This document shows, piece after piece, positions 1 to 11,336 of a stretch of 64,000 nucleotides of DNA. Under the pieces are notes generated by a model that saw nothing but the letters and a program-made list of their open reading frames with translations, ran no database searches and was not told the origin of the DNA. Each line of letters opens with the position of its first letter. Within the stretch, counting starts at the first letter, position 1. Made by a program: the position numbers and the translations under genes. The stretch is from Chalara sp. BL73 (Eukaryota > Ascomycota > Leotiomycetes > Helotiales): NCBI GenBank assembly GCA_918026815.1, contig CAKJVC010000014.1, positions 372,001 through 436,000 of the forward strand, read 5' to 3'.

Positions 1-87
1 GTCAAGCGCCGTGAATGTGCCAGACTTTCTTAGCAAGTGACTGTCTAGATGTTAGTATCAACATAGGATATCAAGGGCACATTCCAC

Positions 88-2237
88 TCACGGGCTGGGC
101 ATGGGAGCAAGCTCGTCAAAAGCACTAACTGTTGGTGTAAAGGCTGGGACTGCAGGAGAGTACGGGCGTCTTTCACCAAGAGGACTCTCGGATCGGCCAG
201 CAGCACGGTCACGGTAGGTTGGTGGTGGTGCAAAATCCATAGCATTGAAAATGGCAAATGAATCGTCTCGGAGCTTTGATGGTGTTGGGATGGTATTAAG
301 CGCGGCAGGAGGGGGCATTGGGCGCTTTGGCCCTCGTCCTCCAGATGCAGTCGAGAAGGCTTTAGGACCTTGAGGATATGGGCCAGGAGGATACATTGGT
401 CTTCTCATTCCACCAGCACTCATACCACCTGTACTCATTGCACCCATAGAGCCTTGTCGACCGCGTTGCTGTCCTTGACCTTGGAATCTGGGTCCACCAC
501 GTGGTGGTGGAGTCATCGCGCGGCGAGTAACTGGTTGAGCATATGGCATCACAAAGCTGTTCTGGCTCGGGTCGAAGTAAGCAGCACTGTCACCCAAGTA
601 ATTCTCGTCGTAGTCCTCGTAGTATTGACCTTGTGGTGCGGGCTTAGACTCGTCAAAGTATTCCTTGTAGAAAGATCTGATACGATTGGCTCTGGTTTCA
701 GGATCCTCCGTCTCGAGCGCCGTATCAGGGGGCAACGGACGGAAGCCCATGGAGAGACGACGAGGATCAAAACCAGGTGCACCTAAACCAGCTTGAGCAA
801 ACTCTTCAGGTGGAACATCCATAGAGTAACGTTGTCCACGCAAAATCTCTGCCTTGTTCTCTTTGGGGGACGGTGGCGTGACCTGGAATCCGTTTCCATA
901 GTCACTTTCGTCGTCCATGAAGGTTTTAGCCTCGGTTTGGGCAGCCCCTGGCTGAACCGTGTTCAACGATTCCTTACGGGCAGGACGGGGATTGGATGGA
1001 AGTGAGTTCGGTGGGGGAGAGGAGCGGGCAGAGTTAGCAGTTGTAGTCTGAGGAGTAGTGCCAGAGGCGGTATCGGGAGACGGCGATGAGTCTCGAGCAT
1101 TGATAAATGCGCCAAGATAGTTGTTGCTGAGTCTGAGACCGGCATCCGCGTTGCTGACAGAGGAATCGCGACTGTTATTGTTCACTGCAGGGGATAAGTT
1201 TTGACCTGGACGTGGGCTGGCTGGAAGAGCATTGGCTGGAAGAGCGTTTCGTGTAGCGGTTGACTCCGAAAGGTGAGCTTGAGCAGGTTCTACTGGGTAA
1301 GGTGGAGGTGGTGGTGATGTTGGTGTACTCTCAAATACAGGTGCTATCGACTCTCCGACCGCAGATTTCTGAGGTAGTGAGCCTTGACGTGGCGGAGGAA
1401 CAAATACAGAGGCAGGAGGCGTGCTTTGAGCCATTCCACTTGCATTGGACAAAAGATTGGTACTTGGATTGAACTCGTGTAGTCTGGAAGGGGCTTTGCT
1501 TGATCCAGTATAGACCGACGAACCATCACGGCCAAACTTTCCTGATTTGATGGATGAGCCATCGCCATAATACTGAGTTACCGGGCGGTAAGGGTCTTCG
1601 TTTTCGTGCATGTTTCTTGACATTGATCGAAGAGATTCGTGCGAGCCGTTCAATTGAGGGGGCAGGATATATGGGCTATTGATGGCCATATCCATCGAAA
1701 GTTGGCGAGGTCTTCCAGGCTTCTCTCCGTATGTTTCTGGCTGGGATCCCGGCGGCTTCTTGGGCCTACCAGGTTGAGGAACATTGCCCAGTCCGAAATC
1801 CAGAGAGGCGTGCCTATCGTTTGCATCCTCCTCTCTTTGTTTGCGGACATGTCTACGGTGAAGAAAGAAGAATAATATAGAGAAGGCAATTACAGGGATT
1901 CTATGATATTGTCAGTCAGAGAGATCTGAGGGGATCGTTGTACTCACGCTACACCAAGTACAATGGGTAGAGTAAAAGTCGACGAACTGGTTCCTCTCTC
2001 ACACCGCCCAGTTGTGTCATTGGGACCGCATGTAGACTGGCTCGAGGATGCCTCGGTGGTACTCTCTGACCGTGCCTCGACCACGCGATTTGGCACAGCA
2101 ATGTCCATGATTCCTTCTATTGTTCCAAGAGGGATCGGCGCCGCCGCTGGAACTCGAGGCTCCGAATGATGGGCTCTAGCAGCGTGGGCATGAGCATGAG
2201 CGTGCATATGATGGTGGTGATTCTCCATGCTGGGCAT
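88..2237 (-). CDS. Single-pass membrane protein with His-rich N-terminus and disordered cytoplasmic tail
   Basis: Two exons, 2237-1948 and 1900-88, joined across a 47-nt GT-AG intron, give 700 aa. The splice restores one hydrophobic segment at about residues 90-111 (LPIVLGVA then IPVIAFSILFFFLH), followed at once by basic residues (RRHVRKQR). This predicts an outside N-terminus and an inside C-terminus without a cleaved signal peptide. The N-terminus is unusually rich in His and Ala (HHHHMHAHAHAHA). The tail of about 590 residues is Ser/Pro/Gly-rich and low-complexity, with a conserved-looking juxtamembrane block (SLDFGLG, then DPYRPVTQYYGDGSS). I do not recognise a named family. The layout fits a fungal plasma-membrane anchor or sensor, but that is inference. 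The first ATG of the long frame was taken as the start; a CT-rich tract lies about 350 nt upstream. Confidence 0.8.
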
Positions 2238-3922
2238 GCAGCGTGTTGCTGCTAATTGACCTCGAGGTTGACAAGTGAATTAGGGGGGGTGTACGGAAGC
2301 GATAGTGATATACGACCAAGTCGCGAGGCTTGCTTCAGATGATTAAACACAGCGTAGTAATAGCAGATTCCGTCGATAGATGCCGTGTTCACTGGCGTGT
2401 ATGATAGTGGTCATTAACGAAATAGCAAATCGATTTCGCTACACAGGCCGGCAGATGCAAATTACTCGGAAGGAGTGACTATGGTCAGGACATGAATAAG
2501 GAGCGAATGCAAACAGAAGTCGAACCAAAGGAATGGCAAGCCCGACTGGCAGGCAAGTGGTTGTCGATTGAGGTCGTCGAGGTCGAACTGGAGAAGAAGA
2601 GAGGAGGAGGAGGAGGAGGAGCAGTAAGAGGGAGTAGTAGGAGAGGAGCAAGAGGCGAGAGTTGGAGACGACGAATGGGATGAAGGTTCTATTGCTTTGG
2701 TTGGAAGGGGAAGGGGAATAAGTGGGGTCCCTGGGAGAGTAGAGCGAGCTGTCAGGGTCGGACGGTTGGTTGCGAGGCTGCATGTTCCCCCCCCTGAAAC
2801 GAGTAGCGAATTGGACCAGCATTCGAATCCCCAAAGGAAATGAGGAGACCTGGGATCATAAAATAAAAATGGGATGTTAGCATGCTGATCCTGGGTTTTG
2901 TAGTGTACTGTACGCAGGTACTCCTGTAGTGACTTGAGTGTTTTGCATCGAAGCTATTTCTCGCAATTGATTATTTAATATCAGGCACCACCACCACTCC
3001 TTTTTTACATGTTGGATAGTATTTCACGGCTGGCGGGGGTTGTCTCTGCAAAAAGAAAGAACAGCGGCTCAATCTTCAGAGTTCGAGATTCGGAGTGGGG
3101 AGACACTAACCCTAATCAAGTTACTCAGGCACAATAATAGCCAGGGTTCCAGGGGTGGTCTCAAGGGGGTCCTGGTCGTGGTCCCAGCCTGTCGTCCTTG
3201 CCTTGATTAATCTGAGATGGTGTGTCGCGTTGATTTTTATTAAACCGTTTATTTTACTTTTGCAGTGCTGTGCAGTATTCGCATCATCCCTCTAAAACCT
3301 GCCGCCTTTTATATTTAGCTACCGACCTCAGTATTGACGTGACACACACACACACAGTAAATCAGGTTATGCCAAACTTTTCCATCAAGCGGCTCCTTTT
3401 GAGCTCTGCTGCAGGCCTCGTCTATCGATCAGATTTAAGCTTTATTGGTCTTACTCTATCGGCCTTAATACAATCTTCGCCTTGAACTGCTTAGGCGAGT
3501 TCTTATTTGATCAAAAGACACAGCTTCGTCGGACGTTCCGGAAGTTTGACTGGTCGAAGCGTGAATAAAATTGGCGCTTCGTCAGCCAAACAATGCTTGG
3601 ATTTACTGTACTACCCGACTCCATCCACGTAAACATTTTTCCGCATCTTTCACCCAGAATTATCATGATGCACAGTGCAGGGAAGCGGCGCTGCGCCCAT
3701 TCACAAATTGGCTTCACCAAATTTCAAAGAGATGGGCTGAGTCGTGAGATCCCTTGATTTTTGCCTCGGATATTAGGCGTAAATATAAATTTGATGCTGA
3801 GCTCGTTCATATTCGTGACACCACGGGTCAAGGCTGCCAACTCCCCAGCCTTAGTTTGAGATCTCATTCGCACATCTTGCCAAGTATGAGACCTAGTTCA
3901 AGAAAATGTGACAACATTCAAG
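2238..3922. other. Intergenic region between divergent genes
   Basis: Shared upstream region of the membrane-protein gene (-) and the DHX35 gene (+). A purine tract at about 2590-2660 reads as a pyrimidine tract in the direction of the minus-strand gene, as often seen in fungal promoters. A short (AC)n run lies at 3342-3356. I see no credible coding exon. Confidence 0.6.
3342..3356. repeat. (AC)n microsatellite
   Basis: Seven and a half AC dinucleotides in a row, in intergenic sequence. No function implied. Confidence 0.9.
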
Positions 3923-6084
3923 ATGGCCGACTTTGATCTCACCACCAATTTTATTCCCTCCCTTCACAAACCCGCTGAGCTGCTACCTATTGCTCGCCAT
4001 CGGGAAAGCCTGCTATATCTCATCGAGACATTCCCCGTGACCGTAGTCGTGGGTCAGACCGGTTGTGGAAAAACCACTCAGATTCCTCAGTTCCTCGAGA
4101 AGGCAGGTTGGTGCTCAGATGGGAAAGTCATCGCAGTTACGCAGGTATGAGAACCTAAGAAGGTTTGTAAGACTAGAAATACTGATATTTATAGCCCCGG
4201 CGGGTGGCTGCAACGACGGTGGCCAAACGGGTAGCTCAGGAGATGGCCTGCAATGTTGGCGAGGCCGTTGGCTACTCTATCAGATTCGAGGATCTAACAT
4301 CCGCAGCCACCAGAATTAAGTTCCTCACAGACGGGCTCCTTCTTAGGGAAGCGCTTGTTGACCCCTTATTATCACGATACTCGGTTATTATGGTTGATGA
4401 GGCTCACGAGAGGTCACTGAGCACTGACATTCTCCTGGGTGTACTCAAAAAGATACTCAAGAGACGGCCAAATGACCTAAGGATCATTATCAGTAGTGCC
4501 ACACTGCAGGCGGAGGATTTCCTCAGATTCTTCATGGGTGATACAGAGACGCAGCCCAAAATAGCATCTACCGAGGCAGTAACCCTCGATGAACTGATTT
4601 CTCAAGGTAGCTCAGCACATCAAGATTCAAGGGATGCATTTGGGGGCAGTGTTGGTAGAATTATCAATTTAGAAGGCAGGATGTACCCAGTAGACGTTCT
4701 GTACTCGGAAGTACCTGTGGAAGATTATGTTGAGAAGGCAGTACAGACGGTCTTCGACATCCATACCCAAGAACCTGATGGAGACATATTAGTGTTCCTC
4801 ACAGGCAGAGAAGAAATAGATGCGGCCGTCCAAGCAATATCTGAACGAGCTGCAGATCTGCATCCCAAGGCCCAAGGCATACTAGCATTACCATTATATG
4901 CCGGCCTCTCTACAGAACAGCAAATGTACGTTTTCGAAGAAGCACCCGAGAACACCAGAAAAGTCATCTTCAGCACCAACATAGCGGAAGCATCCGTTAC
5001 GATAGACGGCATCGTCTACGTCGTCGACACCGGCTTCGTGAAACTACGCGCCTTCAATCCCACCACAGGTATTGAGACCTTGACAGCAACGCCCGTCTCC
5101 AAGGCCTCTGCCACGCAACGAGCTGGCCGTGCCGGACGCACAAAGCCTGGAAAATGCTACCGTTTGTACACCGAAGCTAGCTTCCAGTCCCTGGACGGGG
5201 CAACCATACCTGAGATCCAGCGCTCGAATCTTGCGCCGGCCATTCTGCAGCTCAAGGCGCTAGGCATTGATAATATCGCGCGCTTCGACTTCATCACCCC
5301 CCCGCCAGCCGAGCTTGTCATCCGCGCGCTGGAAATCCTGTACTCCCTCGGCGCCCTGGACGACTACGCCAAGCTCACCAAGCCCCTAGGAACGAGGATG
5401 GCCGAGCTGGCCGTCGAGCCCATGATGGCGAAGACCCTGCTCTCAGCGCCTTCCTTCGGTTGCCTCAGCGAGGTCCTCACCATCGCAGCCATGACCAGCG
5501 TTGGCGGGAATATCTGGTACCACGACGACGAGAAGCGGGCCATGGAGACGGCGCGGCGGAAATTCGCGGTCGAAGAAGGCGACCACCTTACCCTCCTAAA
5601 CGTTTACCAAGCATTCATCACCAAAGGCAAGAAAGAAGCAAGATTCTGCCATGACAACTATCTGAACTTCAAGTCCCTGTCGAAAGCCGTAAGCATCAGG
5701 GCGCAATTGAAACGCTACCTCGAGCGCTTCGGCCTCTCCGTCGACGAATCTCTCTCTTCGAACCCAAACCTGCAACCCCTCTCATCCAGACAAGCGCCAT
5801 CAGCACCACCCGCCAACAAGGCCGAGCAGATCCGGCGCTGCCTAACCTCAGGCTTCTTCGCGCACGCCGCGAAGATGCAACCCGACGGCACGTTCAGGAA
5901 CGTGGCCGGCGGAACGGTGCTTCACGCGCACCCGAGCAGCCTGATGTTCAACCGCAAGGCGGAATGGGTTATCTTCCACGAGGTCATGGAGATGAGGGGG
6001 AAGGTGTATATCAGGGACGTCAGCAAGATTGAGAAAGGCTGGTTGGTGGAGTATGCGCCGGATTTTTACAGGCTTAGAGGCTAG
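3923..6084 (+). CDS. DHX35: DEAH-box RNA helicase, DHX35 type
   Basis: Exons 3923-4144 and 4195-6084 around a 50-nt intron give 703 aa, the same length as human DHX35. Superfamily 2 motifs are all present: motif [10 protein letters not shown] (44-52), PRRVAA after the splice, DEAH (142-145), SAT (175-177) and motif [11 protein letters not shown] (382-390). The winged-helix/HA2 and OB-fold regions follow, and the C-terminal block [19 protein letters not shown] is typical of this group. The absence of a long RS or S1 N-terminal extension separates it from Prp22, Prp16 and Prp2. DHX35 is an ATP-dependent helicase associated with the catalytic spliceosome and is absent from budding yeast. The start is the ATG in AAGATGGCC; a GTG five codons upstream was not used. 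Confidence 0.92.
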
Positions 6085-6644
6085 GTGGCTTAGAATGGTA
6101 GATGGATAGGATATACCCAGAAATGAAAGTTTTTTTAATATAGAACATCTGCCTTTCTTTTTTTGCTTGTTCTTTTTTGTTTTTGTTTCCCTCCCCCCCA
6201 CCTTGAGCACCGAAGTCGTAGGCGATGCTTTCACACCGGAGCTTGTGAAGGGAAGCACACTAGCACCGAACACAACGAGGGCGTCTAAGGCTTGCGAGGC
6301 TCATACGCGTGTGGCCGTTGTCAGGCCTTCAAATGGAGAGGCTACAGCCGATCCGCGAAATACCCAGGTACCTCCGGCCTGGGCCGTTACAATCCGAATC
6401 CGTTTTGCCAGAGGTCGACGCCGAGCCAATGCTTTTCCCGCTGGCTCCGTCAAACAACCTGTCCTGATATGAGGAATGGTGAGCAACGCGAGCGTGCGTC
6501 GGGATTGGCATCCCAGACGTGAGCAAGCGAACGGAGAGCACATAGATGAATCTTCGACCACCGGGGAATAAGACGGGTTTCGGTGGAAGCGCAGCAGATG
6601 GTATTCTATCTCTATGCAAAACTAAGTAACACATGGATCATATT
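6085..6644. other. Convergent 3' intergenic region
   Basis: Lies between the helicase (+) and carboxylesterase (-) stop codons. A T-rich stretch at about 6130-6185 probably belongs to the helicase 3' end. No gene seen. Confidence 0.6.
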
Positions 6645-8627
6645 TCACAGCTCAAACTTCTCCGTCCTGGCCCACCAATATTTCACCTCTTCTTCCATCC
6701 ACGTATCCACCTCCACCCCGACCGCGAGGCCCTTGCTCGCCCCGCCGGCTCGCTCATCATTCCCCATCCCGAAGACCGCCATCTTGCCGTCCACCTTCGC
6801 ATACGCCGGCCACTCGGGGCGATCCCTAAACTTCAGCCCTCGGATCTTGTTCGGATCGCCGGTTGTGATAAAACTCGTCCAGTACGCATGCATGCTGCCT
6901 GCGATAGTGTCGATGGTCTTCGACAGGGCTCGGATATTCCCGTCGTAGGTCGGATACGCAACATGGTCGCCGTGATCCGCGCCGCCTTTAATGCTGGTGT
7001 TCACTGCGAAGTGGTAGAGGTAGGCTGTGGCACCGCCCTCGACGCTGTAGTGCAGCTGTTGCTTGACAGGCGCGAGGTACGCAAAATGGCCGTATGCTTG
7101 TTCCACGCGTCTGAATTGTGGCCCAATAGTAATTCCCGTGAGAGGATGTGTGTACCAAGTGCGATCCTCTTTGAATTTGGAGTCTGGATAGATAAGGGGG
7201 TCAGGATATGCGTGGTTAAGCGCCGCTAAATCCTCCTCATTCAGACCAGGAAGAAGAGTATGGAAGAAACTGGTGAAGTTTTCAGAGGTTGCAGCTTCCG
7301 AGGGCACGAACATGCCGCCTTCATTCGTGTTAAATCCTGTGAGAAGAGGGATTTTGAGCCAGTTTCCAGTTCGTAGACTATCTATGGGTCGTTGAGGTAT
7401 GATGCCTCCTGGACCATCGATGGCCGGTTGCCATGGCCATCGAACAGTCGGGCTGTGTTTTTGAAAAATAATCTGAGATGCATCTCTGATTCTCGATGCA
7501 GGAAGGCTCCTCAGAGCGCTGAGCTGTTCTTTCGAAGTGCCATTCTCTATATCTAGGACGTTCAGAAACTCCTGAAATTGTTGCTCGTGCATAGGATTTG
7601 TTGGCGTATAGACAGCTCTTGCTGAAGTGCCGCCAGATTCTATGATCGCTTTGTGGAAAAGCGTGTTTTCCTTTGTATTTTTCATCACATGATGACCAAC
7701 CTGTGAGATGTAAGCTTTGGTTTCCTTCCAACTAGAGCCAAGCTAGGCGTCACTGCGATTTGCGGATGAAAGCTCTAACATCGTGGAGGGAGTGCAAAAT
7801 AGATCACTTTTAGTAGAACAGCCAATACAAATGAGAAAACCTACTCCATGTGCTCCTGCACTGTTTCCCATAACCGTCACATCATCTGGATTACCTCCGA
7901 ACGCCGCAATATTGTCTCGGACCCATTCCAACAAAAGCCTCTGGTCTTTAAGCCCAGCATTTAGTACCCCTTCCTTTTGACCAAGAGGCGAAGACAAGAA
8001 ACCCAACGCCCCAACTCTATAATTGAAAGTAACTCCAATAAGCGGTTCTGAGGACCATCCCACCAAATCGTTCATCTGCGCATACTGACCCATTCCAAAA
8101 TTGAAAGCTCCCCCGTAGAAATCGACCACCACCGGTAATAATTTCTTATCCGGCCGCTTCGATGGCCGGCAAATATTAGCATTCAAACAATCCTCATCCT
8201 GTTGCCTATCCGCTGGAGGATCCTCGGGTCCAAAAAGACAATGGTACCCGAAGTTCGACGCATCAAAGACCTCCTTGCTCGCCTTGGTAATCGGCAACGG
8301 CGCCGCAAAACGCCTCTCCCCAGCAGTCGAGAGTCCGTAAGGGACGCCCCGGAACTCCTCGAGCGTTTGCGGATATTGACCCGTAACGTAGGTTCCAATG
8401 TAGCGTCCTTGGCGGAGCGTGACTTTGGGTTTCGGCGCTTCGATGAAGGGGATGGGCAGATTATGCGGTCCTGGGGTCAGGGCAAGCAAGATCCCCATCA
8501 GAGCGACCGTGATGCAGGTGATAGCGATCAGAACTCCTAAACGGCGACGCAGCACGAGTATATCCATTGGGAGGAGCCTCGCCTTGATCTGGGCAACCAG
8601 GCTCCCCATCTTTTGCCGGCCTCGCAT
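6645..8627 (-). CDS. Type-B carboxylesterase/lipase with N-terminal membrane anchor
   Basis: Exons 8627-7845 and 7700-6645, around a 144-nt intron, give 612 aa. The nucleophile motif is GNSAG (Ser256) at the very end of exon 1, where most relatives have GESAG. Exon 2 continues with the expected IIESGG block, and the acidic residue (NEGG) and histidine (ADHGDH) of the triad follow. The oxyanion region is FYGGAFNFG. Residues 31-50 form a single hydrophobic segment after a basic stretch, predicting a signal anchor rather than a secreted enzyme. Such enzymes hydrolyse carboxylic esters; the substrate cannot be read from sequence. The start is the first in-frame ATG; a second Met six residues on is possible, and an undetected upstream exon cannot be excluded. 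Confidence 0.85.
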
Positions 8628-9325
8628 TCGGGGTGTAGTTGAAGCTGAAGCTTGTGGATAGCCACTGTCAGAACATCTTTTATTCTGTATTGTACGAATC
8701 TCGTAGCAAATAGATCTTGAACGCGTCACCTCTTCTAGAATATCTATTTGTGGTCAGGGGTAATTTGCGGAGTGAGCTTATCTTCCCTAGCCACATTTGC
8801 CAAGTTATTACATCACATGACGTTGTATTCATTTAAGGGAAATCGAACTGCTTTTTGAAATTAAACTTATTATAAGAGTTAACTAACTATATTCTGTATT
8901 GACAATATAACCTGCTGTTCATTTCCATCATCGGCTTGGTGTAAACGGCAATTTCAACCAAACCATTCTTCAGGTCATGCATCCTCAGAACATCCGTTTG
9001 AAAGACCCACCAAGTTCTAAGGCCACAGTTGAAATGTTTATATTCCTTTTCTCTAACTAAAGGACAGTCCTCAATCATAGTAACATACCCTGTCCTCGAT
9101 GGGCACTTCATTCAATTCCACACTTCACCACGAGGTTAGTCCACCTCCATCCCCAGGTCAGGTACGGTAGCTTTTCAAATCCTTACAGATCAGGTCCCTC
9201 CAATGAGGGAAGACTCATCCTGTCTATATTTGTTAGGCTTGATCTTACTCACTGAACTAGATATATTTAAATACATGAGGATATTCACGACTACAAGTTT
9301 TAATGTATTGATCAAAAGCCATGAT
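8628..9325. other. AT-rich intergenic region
   Basis: Upstream region of the carboxylesterase and downstream region of LRA1, about 700 nt. Small open frames here are AT-biased and show no family resemblance. Nothing else supported. Confidence 0.55.
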
Positions 9326-10186
9326 TTATTGCAGATTAACAAACAATCCTCCATCCACAAGCAATTGTGCACCATTAACATACCCACTCAACTCTTCACA
9401 AGCTAAAAACACTGCAGGACCAGCCATATCTTTGGGGTCGCCTGTCCTACCCAGCGGTATCCTCGTCTCCATATATTTCCTCTTTTCCTCCACATTCAAG
9501 TCCGCCTCGTTCAGCTGCGTCTTGATCGTTCCCGGCAACAGCGCATTACATCTAATCTTATACTTGCCCAACGCAACAGCCATGCTCTGCATCAGAGACA
9601 AAACTCCAGCTTTGGTAGGCGTGTAATGTGTTTGGAGACCGCCGCCCACGAGAGCCGATATGGATGAGATGCCAATGATGGTTCCGCCGTCGCCTTGGGA
9701 CGCCATCTGGCGCGCTGCTGCTTGGCAGGAGTAGAACGCTCCATCGAGGTTGATGCGTACCGTTGAAGCAAAGAGGTCGTGATCCAAGCTATGTCTCCGT
9801 CAGCCCTCCATCCTCGTCTCTTCCCCATCCGACAAGGAGCAAACTTACTCCAGAAACTCCGCAAACTGACAGACACCCGCATTGCTCACAAAGATATCCA
9901 GCCTTCCGAACTCCTTGACCGCAACATCCACGAGATTCTTCCCTGTCTCTGGCTTCGTCACATCGCCGGCAACTTCTATCAGTCTGCCCGCTTTATCATC
10001 TTTCTCTTTTATAGATGCGGCTTCGGCGAGGAGGGAGGCTTTGTGATGAGAGTCTGAGGGCAGATCAAGATGGTTGATCGCGACGTTGCAGCCCTGACGG
10101 ACGTATTCAAGGGCTATGGCGCGGCCTATGCCAGTAGCGCCTCCCGTTATTGCGGCGGACTTGGAGGAGAGAAGGTAGTGGGGCAT
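9326..10186 (-). CDS. LRA1: NAD(P)-dependent L-rhamnose 1-dehydrogenase (SDR family)
   Basis: Exons 10186-9849 and 9788-9326, with a 60-nt intron, give 266 aa. It is a classical short-chain dehydrogenase: cofactor motif TGGATGIG (14-21), SNAGV (101-105), catalytic Ser at about 155 in GISSISA, and YTPTK (Tyr168, Lys172). The stretch from GISSISALVGG through THYTPTKAG, the EKRKYME/RIPLGR block and the C-terminus VNGAQLLVDGGLFVNLQ closely match yeast L-rhamnose 1-dehydrogenase (LRA1/RHA1) as I remember it. That enzyme oxidises L-rhamnose to rhamnonolactone, the first step of the non-phosphorylating rhamnose pathway in the cytosol. The same-strand neighbour upstream is a sugar-transporter gene, consistent with a sugar-use pair. 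Later pathway genes (LRA2-4) are not in the window. Confidence 0.9.
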
Positions 10187-11336
10187 CTTGTGGCGTTGTT
10201 GCTTATAGCTTGTGATTGCTAGATGGATTTTGCGGTTTTGTATGTAGGTGGTGATTTCGTAGGTAATTGGGTGTATGAGAAGTATGTTTGGCCGGAAAGA
10301 GGACAAATGGACGTGTATTAGTGCTCAGGAGGAGTTGGCATTATGTGAATGTCTGTATTTTGGCAATTCATTCACCCCTCCACCCCGCCTTCGGGATGTG
10401 ATGCACCGAGGAAGGCGCCGCTTGGCGTCCAATCCCAGACTTATGGCTGTTCTAAATAGAGAAACGACATAAAAACTGCTATACCTGCCGGTCTTGATCA
10501 CATTAATTGGAACTTACACTCATATCATGTCACAAAAGGTTTCCTTAATGTTTGCTTATACTCTATGTTGAGCCATTTATTCATATGCAAGAACTTCCTT
10601 CACAGCCTATTGAACCTCTAGATAAGATAATTGAATATTGGGACAGTATTAAATATCACCTAGCTCTCAAAGGTATCATAAACAATATAAAGTTGCCTTT
10701 ATCTTTCTGCAGTGTAGTTTGGAGGGGCTTAAGAATTACTATCCGAAGAATAGATGTAAAATGCAGATTAGATTTTGTCCATATCGACTCAGCTAGACGG
10801 TATGTACAAACGCCTGAGCGCCATATTTGGTATTAAAAATACCTATATCTTTCAATTCAAGAGCCAGAACTAGTATTAACTTATTTTTAGACAATGAAGG
10901 ACCGGATAAGAGTTTTAAGATAGCTTCAGGAGATGTGACTACTTAATGGATTCTGAGTTATACCTCGGCCTTTTTTGGGGGGAGAATACCTAGATTCGTG
11001 TCAGCACATTTTTTAGGTTAAGGTGACTTTGGGAGAGAGAGATAGTAGTTAAGTTTCCGTAGAACGAGACACGGGAAGTTACAATGAGATTCACTTAAGC
11101 ACAATGTGGCGATGTTATGGCTTTTATTTATATAATCTCTAAGAGTCCACTCATAAATTGTGTGGCATACGTCGCTCCACCCTGGAATTAATGAAAGGCA
11201 AACGGGGTATAGTAGTAAATATTCAATAACCAAAGTAACCAGTGGTATCATTCTCCCCTCCATTCCGACGCATTTATCTCCAATATGACAAGGGAAGCTC
11301 TGGTGTTTCCTTGATAAGCTAAAAGATGGGCTATAT
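10187..11336. other. AT-rich intergenic region
   Basis: About 1.15 kb between LRA1 and the transporter, so it holds the LRA1 promoter and the transporter 3' end. The part from about 10480 to 11100 is clearly AT-rich. A 94-codon open frame inside (10552-10836) has no recognisable features. No gene supported. Confidence 0.55.

Noticed and set aside
3908..3922. GTG start five codons upstream for the DHX35 gene
   Set aside because: Fungal nuclear genes start at ATG; the ATG at 3923 has good context and fits the family.
10552..10836. 94-codon plus-strand frame in AT-rich sequence
   Set aside because: Biased composition, no domain, no splice partners and no resemblance to any family I know.
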